Positions 24,501-37,900 of a stretch of DNA of 64,000 bases are shown here, piece after piece; position 1 is the stretch's first letter, and the number at the start of each line of letters is the position of its first letter. The stretch is from positions 11,269,710 to 11,333,709 of the forward strand of contig NC_049985.1 of the NCBI RefSeq assembly GCF_000003815.2, in the 5' to 3' direction. This DNA is from Branchiostoma floridae. Taxonomy: Eukaryota; Chordata; Leptocardii; Amphioxiformes; Branchiostomatidae. The notes below the pieces were generated by a model. That model was not told where the DNA came from and searched no databases. It worked only from the letters and a program-made list of their open reading frames with translations. The position numbers and the translations under genes are program-made.

Positions 24501-27500
24501 GTTAGAGTTAGTCACCCGGTTAGGGCTAGAGTATTACCTTTTCTTTCTTTGGAGGCCTGAGTTGAAGCCATATGTTTTGTTCTTTACTGAGATCCAGCTT
24601 ACTGATGACCACGCTGGTCTGCCCCAGGAACTTTCTCCTCAGTTCACCCTCGTATGACAGAACCGCCAGTTCCACCGATCTGTGACACATGCCCTCATAC
24701 GACATGTCAATCACAAACGTCTGGTTGAAGAGAGGACTCTGGAAGCATGCCATGGATGGAAAAATAAGTTAAAAAGAGAACTGATAGTCCACTACTAGCA
24801 TATTTCAAATCCTCTACAGTGGAATACTAGCAATCTTGAATTCAGCACCAGGGAGAGAGACAGCATGGGAATTTTTTAGTAATCACATTTCACTTCCTTT
24901 TTTGTATATAACAAAGACTAAATAAGTTAGAAAAATAACTGGCAGTCAACTATATTTCAAATCCTCTAAACTGAATACAGGCATGTAAATATGTGCATAA
25001 AGCTGTCTGTACATATGTAAATACTTTTCGTTTTGGGACCGCATATGAACTGTGAGCAGCGACACCTGTCCTGCAGTACAATGTGAACCAGTCAGAATTG
25101 CCCCAAAGAAGGTGACAGACGGTCACCGAAATTTCAGTGAGAATAAAGTATTGGTTGTGTAAAAAGAGTCTCTTTATTCTGAATACAGCCAATCTTAAAT
25201 TCAGCACCATGGAGAGAGATTGCATGGAGAATTTTTCAGTGGTCACTTCTTTTTTTGTACATTGTACTACCTGATAACTAATAAAGACTACAAAGGAAAG
25301 AATTTCTTACTTTAAAACAATATTTTATATTTTCCAAAACATCTATGACTATTATCATTAATGATTTATAATAACTGTAAACAAAATTTGGGTATACGTA
25401 GGGAGCTGCATATGTTCGGTGTTAACAGAATGAATGTGTATTCAGGCTAGAAGACAATTTTGGGGCTTATGTTGACAAGTAGCAATAGAAACTTGAAATA
25501 TTTCCTTGTACTCCAGTCACAGCACACAAAGTGATAGTCCTACCTGTGTGGCCATGACATGGCGTGTTTTGAAGCCGTCCCTATGTCCCGGCATGATCCA
25601 GCCTCGGACATGCGGGTTAACTGTACAGGTACTGGTGTCATCCTGGTTACTGCTTGGTATGGCCAGGTCTACTGCCTGGAGAATTATTGAAAAAAAATCC
25701 TTGGTCTGGAACTGAAGCCTGGGTACATTGTTGCTAGTTTATTCACTCACACCAGAAAGTCTGGCATCCAAACTTTGGGGACTGAGGCCTGGGTACCATT
25801 GTTGCTAGTTTATTCACTCACACCAGAAAGTCTGGCATCCAAACTTTGGTAGGAGTGAGTTTGGGAGTGAGGAATAAACTAACAAGAATGGTACCCATGC
25901 AAGCTAGAGTCTGAATCAAAGTACACATAACATGCAATATGAGAACATAAAAAATGTTACTCAGATAGCAAGACCATATGCATGTTATTAGATAACTCTG
26001 TAACTGTGGAAAATTCTGATGAGTCTAATCTGTTTAGTTGGACTGTCACAGTACAATTTCTCCATAATGGAACTTACCAACTCAGATGAACTCTCTTGCA
26101 AACTTTTGAACATATTTAGATAGTCTTAATCTGTAATGAAATGTGAGAAATTGCTTTGTTATCAGATTCTTCTATGTTGTGTCCTGTACCTGAGCCACAG
26201 TGATTGACAGCTGTCCCGCCTCCCTGCGACACTGCAGTATGACATTGAGCTGTCCCAGGTAGGGGGTAGACATGCCCTCAGGTGAGGTCACCTGCACAAA
26301 GGGCTGGCTCATCCTGGGTGAGGCCGGACTCAACTGTGGAGACAAGTAGCAGGTATGTTGATTGTTGGACATGTGTGCTTGGGTGTAGACTGCTTTACAG
26401 GCTTCTAGCAATGCTGGCTTTTTTTGTGATTTTCAACTCTGATTTGTGATTTTCAATTTGGGCTAGATATAATATAAGGACCTCTAAAGCTAAAGGAGGG
26501 AGTTCTGCACTCGCCCGGAGACTTAACCCATGTTGAAAATCACAAATCAGTGCTCCTACAAAAAGTATCAGCCTGGCATGCTACTAGACGTACGTCTGCA
26601 AAGGTGTCCAGCTATTGTTTGCATATTACTGGTTAAGTCCCCTAAAAGCCATTTTTACCTTACTTAAGTTAAAGGCCAAACAAAATCTCTCTCACCTCTT
26701 GGCATTTGCCTTTGGTACCAAAGCCTTTCCCTTACAACCTATTTCTCTTTTGTCTGTGCTATATGCCTTGATGCGTGGTATTTATATTCATAGATTTTTG
26801 GTGGTTTGTCCACAGCATATTCACTTAGAATATGCATTTCCACCGTACTACTTACATTGTAACCACTGTACTGTAGAATTCTAACTAACCGCAAAGCACC
26901 ACAAAACCCCCTTTTACTCTTCATTATATAGCTTTTAATGTAAAAGTAAATGATGACAGTATCCAATGCTTTTACCTGACAGCTTTCCTCCATAGAAAGT
27001 CTCCTGGCACGTTTGGGTGACGGAGAGTTGTTGCTGTTGTGGCTGTTCTCTCCCACTAGGAGGAATTTCTTGAGTGGTGCAGGTGAGGGTGAACTGCTGG
27101 GTGGTGCTGACAGTGTCTCATCATTGTCTGACAAGTTGTACCTGATCCTGGTCTCTGAAAATGAGCCGGTCCGAGATCTCGACACATCTGTTAACATAAG
27201 GAATACGACCCAGACTGTAGTGCACTGCAGACCAACATTCTAATCTAAATAAAAACTACTGTCAAACAGTTATAACAGCTGCTGCTATAATTGTGACTTT
27301 TATAAATGGCATTCTTTCTATACATTTTGTCCACTTGTCAGTAAATATTTTGTTTGCTGCTACTTGTTGAATATTTGGCAACTCAAAAATGACAAAGAAT
27401 TTCTATGCAAGCTTGACTAAAGCAGTTCACTTCTCACAATATACACAGTGCAAAATCAAGAAAAAGTGGCAAAATCCTACATGGGTCAGACCTTAAGTAA

Positions 27501-30500
27501 ACACAATATTGCCTAATCATAGTCAATGTATTACTACTGTAAAACTAAATAACCAACAACATACATGTAACATCTCAGAGAACTATTGCTGATGCAGTTT
27601 TTATTTGTTTCACTAGGTGGTGTACATGTCCTCTAAAACTGTCTTAAGATGACCAGGTTACCCGTAGCAAACTATCAGCACTGGAATGGGACTGTCAGTA
27701 GCTGAACAGTTACTGACAGTTGCGTTTCAGAAACATTTCAGTAGATAAATTAGTTACCTTCTTGTTGTTCTCCTAGGACATCCAGGTTAGTCATAGATAA
27801 TGACCTGTGCTGTAGCTGAGGACTGGGTGGAATGACAGGCATCATAGCCAGGGCCATGGGGGAGGCCAGCAGCTGGTGGATGCCAACCTGCTGCTGGTGT
27901 ACTGTAGTAGCAAGATGTGTTACTGTTCATGGAAAATTGTCAGTTTATGCATATATTTATGAATAGTTGTAAACATGTTCAGATATTACCACACTATAAC
28001 AACTGTCTAGCTTCTGTAACACTGGGGAAACTTTAAACAAAAAGGGAGATTTGTTGTCAAGTATTATTTGATCCTAGACCTGAGCTACTATACAGGTATA
28101 ATTTGATGACTTAAACTTAAAGCAAAGTCAACAAACATTGACCAAATGACCTGCCATTGTTGATAAAGAACCAGCTCTAAACCCTACTTCCTGTCACTTC
28201 TGCAAGACTGATCCTTCCAGTGACACTATCTTCCTACTCTCTTCCTGTAATCTACTGACAGTGTATTCAAAATACGTGTAGCTTAGGAAACACACACTAA
28301 ATCACAAACATCCAAACCAGGGCTGCCTCCATGCAGTACCTGTCCTTCCTTTCTGGGACAGAAATCTGCTTGTTGGGACGGACAAAAATTTGACCCCATC
28401 CGTCCCAAAAATCTGACCTTCAGTACATGAAATTGATGAAAATGTGTTTTCATAAGCTTGAAATGACAGAATATGTAGGGAAAAGTTAACACCATTGGCT
28501 CTCAAACAAGGAGAGGGACAGAAAAAAAATTAAAGCTGGAAACAACCCTGATGCAGACACACCAGAAAAAAAGCCTCTGCATACTGAGGTACATGTATTT
28601 GTACCTGCAGGTGGTTGTAGATATCCTCCCCTCAGCACATCAGGCATGATGGCAGGGTGGGGAGGGCTCCTCTCGGCCTGCTGGGGGATGGTGAATAATG
28701 GCACCTTCTCTGCCATGGCCATGGGGATGGCACTCTGTCTCCGTGTGGTGGCAGGGTCCATGTAGGTAGGAGAACAGACCTGACCGTTCCCCAGTGACTC
28801 AGATTTATCTTTGATAGGACTGTAGGAGGGATGCTTGGCTTTCCCTAAAGGGATGGCAATTTTTGATTGAGACATTGTATACCAGGTACCAGAGTGTATG
28901 TCAAATACAAGGAGTGACCAATCCAATCAGGCTATTTCACTAGAAGTACATGTACATTATACAAAGTGCTATACTTAAAATACACTGAGCATAGTTCTGC
29001 ACAACTTTTGGGCCAGGAACTAGTAATATTCAGAAATTTAAGATAGTTAGGTGTATATCAAGGGCTATCCTAGCCTTGTTGAAGATTTATAAGAAACCAT
29101 TTTAAGAACCACTCTTAAAACTGAGATTTTAATGGCATTAAAGTCTCTCAGTTATTGTTGTAAGAGTCACTTTCAATGTTGAAAGGTTTTTGAAAAGGTA
29201 GGAAAATAACAGACAAGGCAACTTCTGAACACAAGCTAATTTCTGACACAAATGTTGCACAATATGTTAGTAGAATGTATAACATTATCAGTTTTCGTTA
29301 GCTTATAATAAGTGACATATTAGAAGTATATAATTGTGATATAATGTTACCTGTCCATTTTGCGAGCCATTTCTTGAAGGAACCCTTGTGGCAGCAGTCG
29401 GATGTACACCACAGGCCGCCAATCTTCCACAGCACGGCTATCGTAGCCAGCGATGCAAACACCAGACAGGCAGTAGAAACGCCCACTACCAGCTCCACTG
29501 GTACTACATCTGAATGATATAAAATCAAACTACAACTTCACACTCATGTTATTTACCTTCAATTCCTCTTAGTGAAGGTGATGCTAGAAGTCTCTGATGG
29601 AAGTGGTACCGGTAGTACAAAAATTGATCATTTAATGCCCAACAAATTTACTAATCACTGTTACGTGCAGTAATAGATTTTAACTATTCACTGAGTCTGA
29701 GGACTATGCAACACATGCTTGTAAACCTGCCAACTTCCTGTTTGGTTGGTTGGTTGGTTGGTTGATTGTTATGAACTGTTTACTAGCTTAAAGTTTGTAT
29801 TTCCTGTACAAAACTCACTTGGTGTGATATATAATATTGTTACACACCTGGGTGACAGGACTTTTGCACAGTAATCTATATAATAGCACTTGCTACATAA
29901 AACCATGCTGTAAGACTCCAACTTGGATGGACCCCTACTCTTTTCAATAAGTGGAGTGGGTCATCTTGAATGTGCTTAAGTGTACATGTGACTCTTCTTG
30001 ACCATTTGACCTCTAGAGCTGGCTTGATGTGCAATTCAAATGAACGTCCCTATAACCAAAGCTTAGCTACTACTACTCAGTGGAATGTCAGGACTAGTGT
30101 AAAGTGGCTTTCCAAAGGGCACAGCATTGGGGTCCAAGGATTCAGACTCAGAACCTAGATTAGATTCTAAGTTAGCTACCCTAACTACAAGTCCACCTGT
30201 CCAACTGTTTAGTACAAAAGAGCCACCCATAAGAATACTACTGAAAACAGCATCAGTTCAATATCAAAACCTAAAGAAATGTTATGTTACAGTATTTCTT
30301 TCGGAGATCAGGCAGATTAAATTTGAAATATGATTTGATCAGGAACTGAAATGAATATTGGAAACAAGTAAAAGAAAAGCACTTAGTTCATCTTAGGAAT
30401 GTATAGTCCAGCTTAGATTCTTCTCCTTTGGCTCTTTGCGTCACTGAAGACATTCAACGCTTCCTATATGTGTCTTAAGTTTAGGTAAATATATCATGAC

Positions 30501-30725
30501 CACAAATCACACATATATACTTAGATTACATTTAATTGACTGTTTGCTTAGTAGTCTATGTTGACTAGATTAGTCCAAGGTACAAAATTTGTATGTCCCA
30601 TCAGAATGATGTATCTTACTATTTCCCCAGAACAGAAATACTATGGATGGCCTGATCCAAGCATATCTTAACCTTTAAAGAAAACAATCCGGCATCTTAC
30701 CTGGCAAAGTTGTTGTTTCGTCCAT
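18506..30725 (-). CDS. Membrane-anchored tandem-C2 (synaptotagmin-like) protein
   Basis: Eleven exons, coding order: 30701-30725 (ATG 30723-30725), 29351-29509, 28605-28844, 27758-27901, 26976-27187, 26190-26333, 25544-25675, 24538-24738, 19781-19898, 19067-19275, 18506-18607 (TAA). They sum to 1686 nt, 561 residues. Residues 1-14 are a short non-cytosolic tip, about 15-36 a membrane helix (LVVGVSTACLVFASLATIAVLW), and C43, C47 and C48 follow just inside and could be palmitoylated. A Ser/Pro-rich linker (to about 275) contains KRARRLSMEES, a basophilic-kinase-like site. C2A spans about 280-415 and C2B about 421-556, ending HWSEVFCNAGTYVEQWHPL, the usual C2B end. Calcium-binding aspartates in loops 1 and 3 are mostly absent in both C2 domains, so calcium-independent membrane or SNARE contact is likely. 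The layout matches synaptotagmins, but I could not assign a vertebrate paralogue. Confidence 0.88.
20193..20217. repeat. (CTT)n microsatellite
   Basis: About seven CTT units in the long C2-protein intron, followed by a moderately repetitive-looking segment. Confidence 0.85.
20715..21186. mobile_element. 472-bp MITE with 23-bp terminal inverted repeats
   Basis: The left end 20715-20737 (TAACGTAAGGTTACCAGTTT plus ACG) is the exact reverse complement of 21164-21186. A second inner copy of the CAGTTTACGGTCAC motif sits at 20747-20759, with a diverged partner TGACCGTAAATTGGTCAC near 20962-20979. No transposase is encoded. This is a non-autonomous DNA transposon; target duplication could not be fixed. 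Confidence 0.8.
24225..24447. mobile_element. 223-bp fold-back MITE
   Basis: The left arm from 24225 (AGTTCACCTTTATCTGCTGG then GTAACCTATATC and GTTGTTTTAAAAA) pairs with the right arm ending at 24447 over about 50 bp with a few mismatches. An inner pair, ATCAAGTCGATGG and CCATCGACTTGAT, continues the fold. It lies in the C2-protein intron, 90 bp from exon 24538-24738. Confidence 0.8.
24482..24509. repeat. Interstitial telomere-type repeat (TTAGGG)n
   Basis: Four nearly perfect GGTTAG units followed by degenerate GTTAGAGTTAG and GGTTAGGGCTAG to about 24528. It ends within 30 bp of the donor of exon 24538-24738. A lesser GGTTAGGGTTA occurs near 20102. Confidence 0.9.
25040..25180 (+). repeat. 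Retroelement 3' tail fragment
   Basis: Contains AAGAAGGTGACAGACGGTCA followed by CCGAAATTTCAGTGAGAATA and TTGGTTGTGTAAAAAG. This GACAGACGGTC...GAGAATAAA arrangement occurs at the ends of dispersed Penelope-like or related elements. Class is inferred from pattern. Confidence 0.4.
29740..29768. repeat. (TTGG)n microsatellite
   Basis: Five to six TTGG units in the intergenic-side intron between C2-protein exons 1 and 2. Confidence 0.85.
30125..30215 (-). repeat. tRNA-derived SINE, degraded
   Basis: On the minus strand GTGGACTTGTAGTTAGGGTA (A-box-like) is followed after about 40 bp by GGTTCTGAGTCTGAATCC (B-box-like). It lies in the first intron of the C2-protein gene. Weak cloverleaf; not a functional tRNA. 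Confidence 0.4.
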
Positions 30726-33700
30726 CCTCGGTGCTAGGAAACCACCGTTGTTGGTAGAGTTTTCTGAACAGTTACACAGTCCTGGCTATCACACACCTGT
30801 CAGGAACCAAAAGAAGAAAAGTCGGCTCTACGTCAGCACAGACAAGGCCTTTTCTCTGGGTAGAAGTTCCTTGTATGACGTAGGTATGGTATTTTTTCTG
30901 AGATCGAGAATTGTGGCTTCTAGGTCAAGCGTGTAACGGCTTACACGACTCACCCCTTGGTTTCTGCACGATTATTCACCACAGAGACTCTTAAGAACTG
31001 TTTGCTTATATTCTAAACGTGACGCAAACCCTTCTGCCTGTCAACTTTTGCAGCGACATCACCTACAGAATGCTAATGTTCGAATTTTGTTAAAACATGC
31101 AGACAGGCTGTGGGCTTTGCTTACCTTGAAATCACACCATAACAAAAGTGATGATCCATTCTAACACTGTGACATTACATGTCTATGCTGTATTATGTAG
31201 CATTAAGTCCACATATTGCCTCTTAAGGCTGTCTTTGTCACTAACAAAAAGAAGCAGCCTCAAACACCCTGTTGTTAGATGCTAGTAGAAATGGAATATC
31301 CTGTTTTTTAACCAGCCGCTGGCTGACACTAGTCTGACAGAAAAGGAGCAAACGAGGCATGACCATGTGCAGGTATGTTTGACTAGTACGCCTCAGGAAG
31401 TTGTTGACGTAGGATGGGGTGTCTATTCAGGGTAGCCAGTGGAGCAGATATAAGCGGTTCACTTCCTCCTGAGCCCATGCCGCTTGCATACCAGCATTTT
31501 AAGTATGGGCTCCACTGGCTGTAAAGATGAATGGGAGAGCTATCATGATGGTATATCTTCTTGTGCCAGGCTCCAGGCTTAGTTGTTGTTCAATCCTCTC
31601 AATCATTTAAAAATATTCCTTTCCAAGAAATGACTCCTACTTTCCCCATCCTAAAATGGAGGAACCTTTAGTTAATAAGTCTTTTAGCTGTGGAGAGAGA
31701 CATCTATTTATTGCAATTTTGATTGAGACTGGTTCTTAGCACCAGTCCTGCAGATCAACCATAGAGCCCAAAGGGATGTCATCACTCTCTTTACATTGCA
31801 AATATTTTTCTATCAAGTTTAGACCTAGTATAATAATTATGCTCTTTAATAACACGAATGCAGCAAGAACATGAAAACATCAGAAACAGTTCCAAGTCTC
31901 GATGAATGCTTGTTTTATTTCTTATTGAAGCTTAAAGATGGACATAAAGATACATGGTGTCTCCCAGATTGATACATATCACCATTGATTGGACAAAGAT
32001 ATATTGCACAATAATAAATTCACCATGTAACATGCAAAACATGTAAGTGATTGTAAGATAAAAAATATATTAATCCATTCCATTCTAAAATTTTAACCTT
32101 ACATGCAGTAATCATATATAACGAATAAATACTGACTAAAGACAACATAGCCTGATATAAACGTACTGTAACATTTATAATGTTATTCATACAACAGTTT
32201 GATTGCAAAGGGTGGGAAAAGGCAACACTTTTTAAAAATGACAACATTGATAGGACCATAACAAAATACATTGAGTCACTAAGCTACCTGCACGCAAAAA
32301 TGTTCACGTCATAGTTTAGCGGCAACAACATATTTCAACCATACTTAGAAAAACAAACATTGATGGGCAGAGACAACAATTTTGTTGTTTCATTTTTAAA
32401 ACAACTCAGTATGCGTACAGTCACATGTATATCAATCAGGCTCAATATAATCTATATTTGTCTAAGAATAAAAGTTTAACAATACGAGCTATATTTCTGA
32501 CTAACTGTCAGATATATCTGAATCAGCTCCATACAGCTCAACCCTCTCCCTAGAATTAGACGGACCTCTGGTGCATTGGTTACACAGTTAGGTATCTGGG
32601 TGTAGGTTGAATTTCTGGCCCATCCTTTCCCCTCTGAGTATTTCCAATCAATCATACATTCCTTCCTTCCTGCTAATCCCCTCTCAGTTCTCTCATTTTT
32701 AACCACCCGACCTGCTTTGCTGCATTTCTCAGTAATCTACCAGTAGTCTCGTTACAAAAAGCCTCTGCCCATAAGGTGAAGCCAAAATTTCAGCTCCTAA
32801 AATTGCTCAGATCCTTCTTCGTATGAATATGTGCTACAATACAAATGTCTCCTGTTTTTTCCAAGTACAATATCATGCAATTAAAATAGCACAAATTTGA
32901 TTGCCTGGCATTGGACTTAATTGCTCAAATGCTTCAACAATTATAGATGACACAAACAATATAACAAGTCATGGCATTTTTTGTACATGTACCAATGATA
33001 AAAAGTTACATGGTCCCAGCATTTTCACATCATATTCTATTCTTTTGCAACTAGGAATACACATCCAATGGTAAAGGATCCACCTTTTCAGAGACCAGAG
33101 CTCAATTACACTGTGTCTATCATGTCTGTAATGATTGCTATTACATGTATTGCAACTGTACAGTCAGTAAACATCACATTGTCACAAGCCCTTTCATGCA
33201 CACAACTGTCTTGAATTAACTAAAAATGACACTGCATAATTAAAAGCATAACAAATCCCCCAAAAGTAGAAAGTAACAAAAATAAAAACCCTTATTATAA
33301 AAACTGAATTTGTGCTAAAAGACAAATTGATAACTTAAGGCATTGTCGGGTAAAAATGATTTTATAACACTCCAAATGGGAGGTAAATGTATAAGAAATA
33401 GTTACAATATTTATTGTACGTGATAACTCAATTTTTGTTTCTTTGTTCTATGCTATACCTGATAAACTCACCATGGCTATACAAAGGAATGCAAGTAGTA
33501 CCAGAGGAGGGACCGAACACACGTGTGTAAGGCGTCTCTGGGATGCTCTAGTGCCATCGTCACGGAAACCACACTGTGGATGGAGAAGGACACAGCCTCA
33601 CCAACACAGACACAAGGAACAGCTCGCTTTCAACTCACAACACGGCAATTTCCACAGTCTAAAATATTATCTTACAATTAAGCTGTTCATCTAAGGATGA

Positions 33701-34996
33701 ATTCTAAGGACCCTGTCTGGACTAGGACAGATGAATCATACTTTTTTTGTAAGATATATTTCATTTGAAAACAAAAAGGAGTGTAGAATACTTAATTTTG
33801 ATTCTAATCTAAATTCACGTTGAATGTTTCAAGAAACTGTAATAAAAACAGTCCTAATCAAAGCAAGGTCCAAAACATGCAATGGAAAGATGCAAAGTGG
33901 TGCAATTCCATGCAGTTTTCAACAATATTGCCCCAATGCTCGACTTCCGCTAGGTTATACACACTGTACACAGTTTTACATCACATACATGTATACAAAA
34001 GCTCTTAGATAAGCCTATACATGGATCTTATTCTACATTATGCTAACTACACATTTATTGGCATTATGAACTCTTGATTTTGAGGTTTCTTATTTGCTAA
34101 TACTAGATTTCTAAAGTACTGTGTCTGTCCATGCTTGCTATACATGTATATCTACTACCGTATGAGTATGATTGTTATTTGTACATTATAGTACTATCTG
34201 GTGAATGTTTAGACAAGATGTGATAACAATGTTACACATGTCATGAGAGTTAGTCTACATGTGCCTGACATAATGATGGTTTACAACATTGTCACATGAT
34301 GAATCCTACTTCAGAATGTTTCCTTTTAATGATCATTAATGACGACATGAGAAGCAGTGATTGTATACTAGTATTTTCTCTTTGGGTGTAAGGACAGCTA
34401 TACTAAATTCAAGGTTAAAACTGTCAACAACGGATCCATATACTCAACAGTCCAACTTGCAAGCTGGGTGTATTCAACCTGTACAAATGGTCTGTAATAA
34501 AGCAATGCGTGTAGTAGCTTCGTTGGTATTTAACCTACATGTAAGATACCTCTTCTCCAACAGGATGAACCAAGAGTTTCTACTTTAATTTTTTTTTACC
34601 TATGGTATTACCCATTCTGTTGAATTCTTTTGGATTCAAATGGCCCCACAGCTAGTGGATGTTTACAACCTGTCTCCTTCATTCTTGGGTAATCATTAGC
34701 TGTAGCGTCAGTAGTAATAGTTTGAGATGCTGAAGCCCAACCCTAAGCTTAATGATCTTTGTTACAGACATGTGAAATATGACATAATGTAGACAAATGT
34801 TAGCCTGATGATGAAGTGAACGTTACCTTTTAATCTGTATAATGTTATAGCTAGTGTACAACATGTATGGACTTTACATTGCATGTAGTAAGAAGTTCAT
34901 AATTGCATTTTCAGGGTATTTTTGATTGATTTTTTTCATAGCTACTAGGCTAACTTTGTTCTCCATGGCATACCACCCCACAGTGCCCTGCGTGCA
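30726..34996. other. Intergenic: C2-protein 5' flank and INPP4 3' flank
   Basis: Two minus-strand genes are in tandem here, so this holds the promoter/5' UTR of the C2-protein gene (nearest 30726) and the 3' UTR of INPP4 (nearest 34996). A short inverted pair, GTAGCCAGTGGAG near 31432 and CTCCACTGGCTG near 31509, is present. No other exon with domain support was found. Confidence 0.5.
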
Positions 34997-37900
34997 CTAT
35001 GTCTGCACGTTTCCATAGGTCCCCTCGGGGGGTCGGTAATTCTTGGGGAAGGCCATAAGCTGTAAGGAGTGGAAAGCGTACTTGCGGGATCCGATGTTCT
35101 TCATCGTGTTCTCACGACGACAGCCTTCACTGTAACGAGGAGCAGGAGAACGATAAGTAACTTCGGGAGGAGAGTGAGCGTCGGCCACACTCGCCGCGCC
35201 ACCAGCACGTAGTGGCGGCAATTAACGGGCCTCAGGCACCTGTTTGGACGCGTATTCTTGCGGATAATGGCCGAGGACAGACCGGAACTGAAGACAGATG
35301 GAGAAGGGCAGGACAAGAAATCAGCACCTTTGCAACTGAGAGCATGCTGCTTCATAATCAGCACAGCTTACGACAAAACCAAACAGATTTCCAGCAAACT
35401 TTGTCAAGAAAAACACACTCAGCAAAGATACAGAATTATAGTACAGCAAACAGTTGTTTCAGTCAGCCACTAAGTCAAACTAAAGATGCCATGCTGTCAA
35501 CTTTGAGCTCAAGTGATGTTTGTGATTTTAAAGAACTTCAAATCTGTTTTGAGTCATGCAAAAAGGATTTTAGTGTTCAAACTTGAATGAAGTAGAATTA
35601 TAGAGCCTTTATTTTTGTGGATAGAGCATGTTCCTCCGGATGTTTCTTCCGTCCCAACTTCATCAGTTGCAATGGCTCTGATCACGGCACAACACACGGG
35701 AAGGTGGGGGGCGGGGGGGCACACAAGTTATGGCTGTAGGGTGTTAACACACAGGTGCTACATGGTAATCTGGTGACAGCATCAATATTTCACACCAAAA
35801 CCTGCGAAACAAGAGGGGCACACAGCCAGCTTAGTAACCATATAGCTACTCTAGGGAAAGTCTAGAAAAGTAGACCAGATTTCCCCATCAAATGCATGCA
35901 GTGATACATATGATAGTCTGACAAAAACTAAAGTATGATCTTTATGATACAAGATGGGATATGTAAATGCATGCAACAATTTTCAAATAACACAGGATCC
36001 AATCATTGTGCCATGTCTAAGAAACATCCCTTATGTGAGAAAGACAAAATGATGTACAGCACGTATACATGTACATGAAAATGTTGAAAATCATGCAAAA
36101 AATGTAACAATGCTGAAATGGATTATCATAAAACAGAAGTGAGATTAAACTTAGACAAATCTTAGAGATATTACTCAATTTGACATGTACCAGTATAGCA
36201 TGACTGGAAGATGAGAGAGAGGGAAGCAAGCAGAGTTCTAGAAGTCTACACTTGTCTTGTTACATATATATTAAAGGTTAGCAAATTCTTTGATGTTACC
36301 ATTAAGTCATGGTTTAGTTTACTTAGCAGTTATCAAATTTCATGTATTTTAGTGCATGAATGATGTTTTGTTAGCTTTATCTGTATTAATTAGCATCAAT
36401 GCCTAAACAGCAGAGTATGGCGTATAGCTCTATTAAGTATTATGCTGTAGCAGTCCCTAAAGCAACGCATGTTGGGGAGCTGAAACCAAGCACAGTACAC
36501 TTACCTTCGCATACAGTCCAGTGCGTTGGTGAATATCTGTGGCGCCATCATGTGCTCTAACTGCAGGACTGTGCACTGCTCCAGGGTGACGGACATGGCT
36601 GTCCTGTCCTTCGCACTCTTACAGCCCGTCACTCGGACCCCGTTCAGACGTCTGCAGATCTGTGGTACATTCCAGTAGGGGGATTATTCAGTGATCAGTA
36701 CTGATAAAATCATGGAAGCTAATCGGTGTTGGTAGTAGTCATAGTAAAATGCTAAACTTTCCTCCAACACAAAGGTTTACACGGATCAAATTTTCAGCAA
36801 CCACTGTCGCCTTCTTCAGGATCAATAAAGACCAGTAACTTCTGAACGTAAACTCACAAGAGTTACAAACAGTCGTGACCTAAATTGACACACAATCTTG
36901 CATATTTATACGTGATGTCAGTGATTGGTCAGACATGCCAGGAAGTTTATATTGCCTGAGTTTAGTGGTCGCTGAAGTGCCCTGATGTATATGGCCTCAA
37001 GGAGAAAGCAACCTATTAAAGCTACACTTAGTATACTTTTGTATTGGAAAAGGTTTAGCAAAGTACTATGAATACTGGTTTTAGTTAAGTAGTGTATAGC
37101 AATCAAGAACAAAAAAAGGGAAGAACAAATTGATACATTTTGACGATACATCGTTTTCTTAATTTTCGAGAGACAGTGAGAATCACTTTTCTGGGAAGAG
37201 ACTTCACTTATCACCCCTACAATATTCAACAAAAGGCTAGGATGGGAAAAACCTCAAACCCATTGACTCATTGGTCAACTTTTTCATTGGGGGAACAAGA
37301 GGAGCACACATTATAGACCAAAACACTTGGCCTGTAGGGCTAGGGAGGCTGCTGTAGGGGGCTGTTCGTGAGTCCTATTAAGATATGGGTCTTGGAATCA
37401 AAAGAAGGAAAGAAAGGAAGAGTAAGAAAGTAAGCTGACCTCAGCGCTCTGTTGAAGTATCTCCACATTCTTGCTCTTGCGGATGTGCACGTTGTTCTGT
37501 AGAAACTGCAGCAGACCTGCCAGTCTGGTCTGGTGGGGCTGGTCAACATCAGCTAGTGTAACAAACAAACAAACATTACAATGAACCTAAAGTCCACAAC
37601 AAATGAGCGACTTACATACAATTTTACAAGGTACATGTGCTCCCAGGGCATCTAGACACAAAGCTTGTTTGTAAAGAATTGTGTAGTTGACGCTACAGGT
37701 GAAGGGCCTGATTTCAATTCATTTTTCTATGTCTGTGGACTTACAGACTTGAATGATCGATCATATTGTCTGTTACTTTTCTAAGATTCTAAGAAACAAG
37801 AGAGATTTGTGTTGTGGAAGGAAACACTAAATTCTAGAGGGAACAAGGAGAGAATCCAGCTTACATCACCCAAAGCTCTTTACTCACCAGGTGCTGGCAT

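Noticed and set aside
35212-35586. 124-codon plus-strand frame
   Set aside because: It overlaps INPP4 intron sequence and shows no domain or coding pattern; probably chance.
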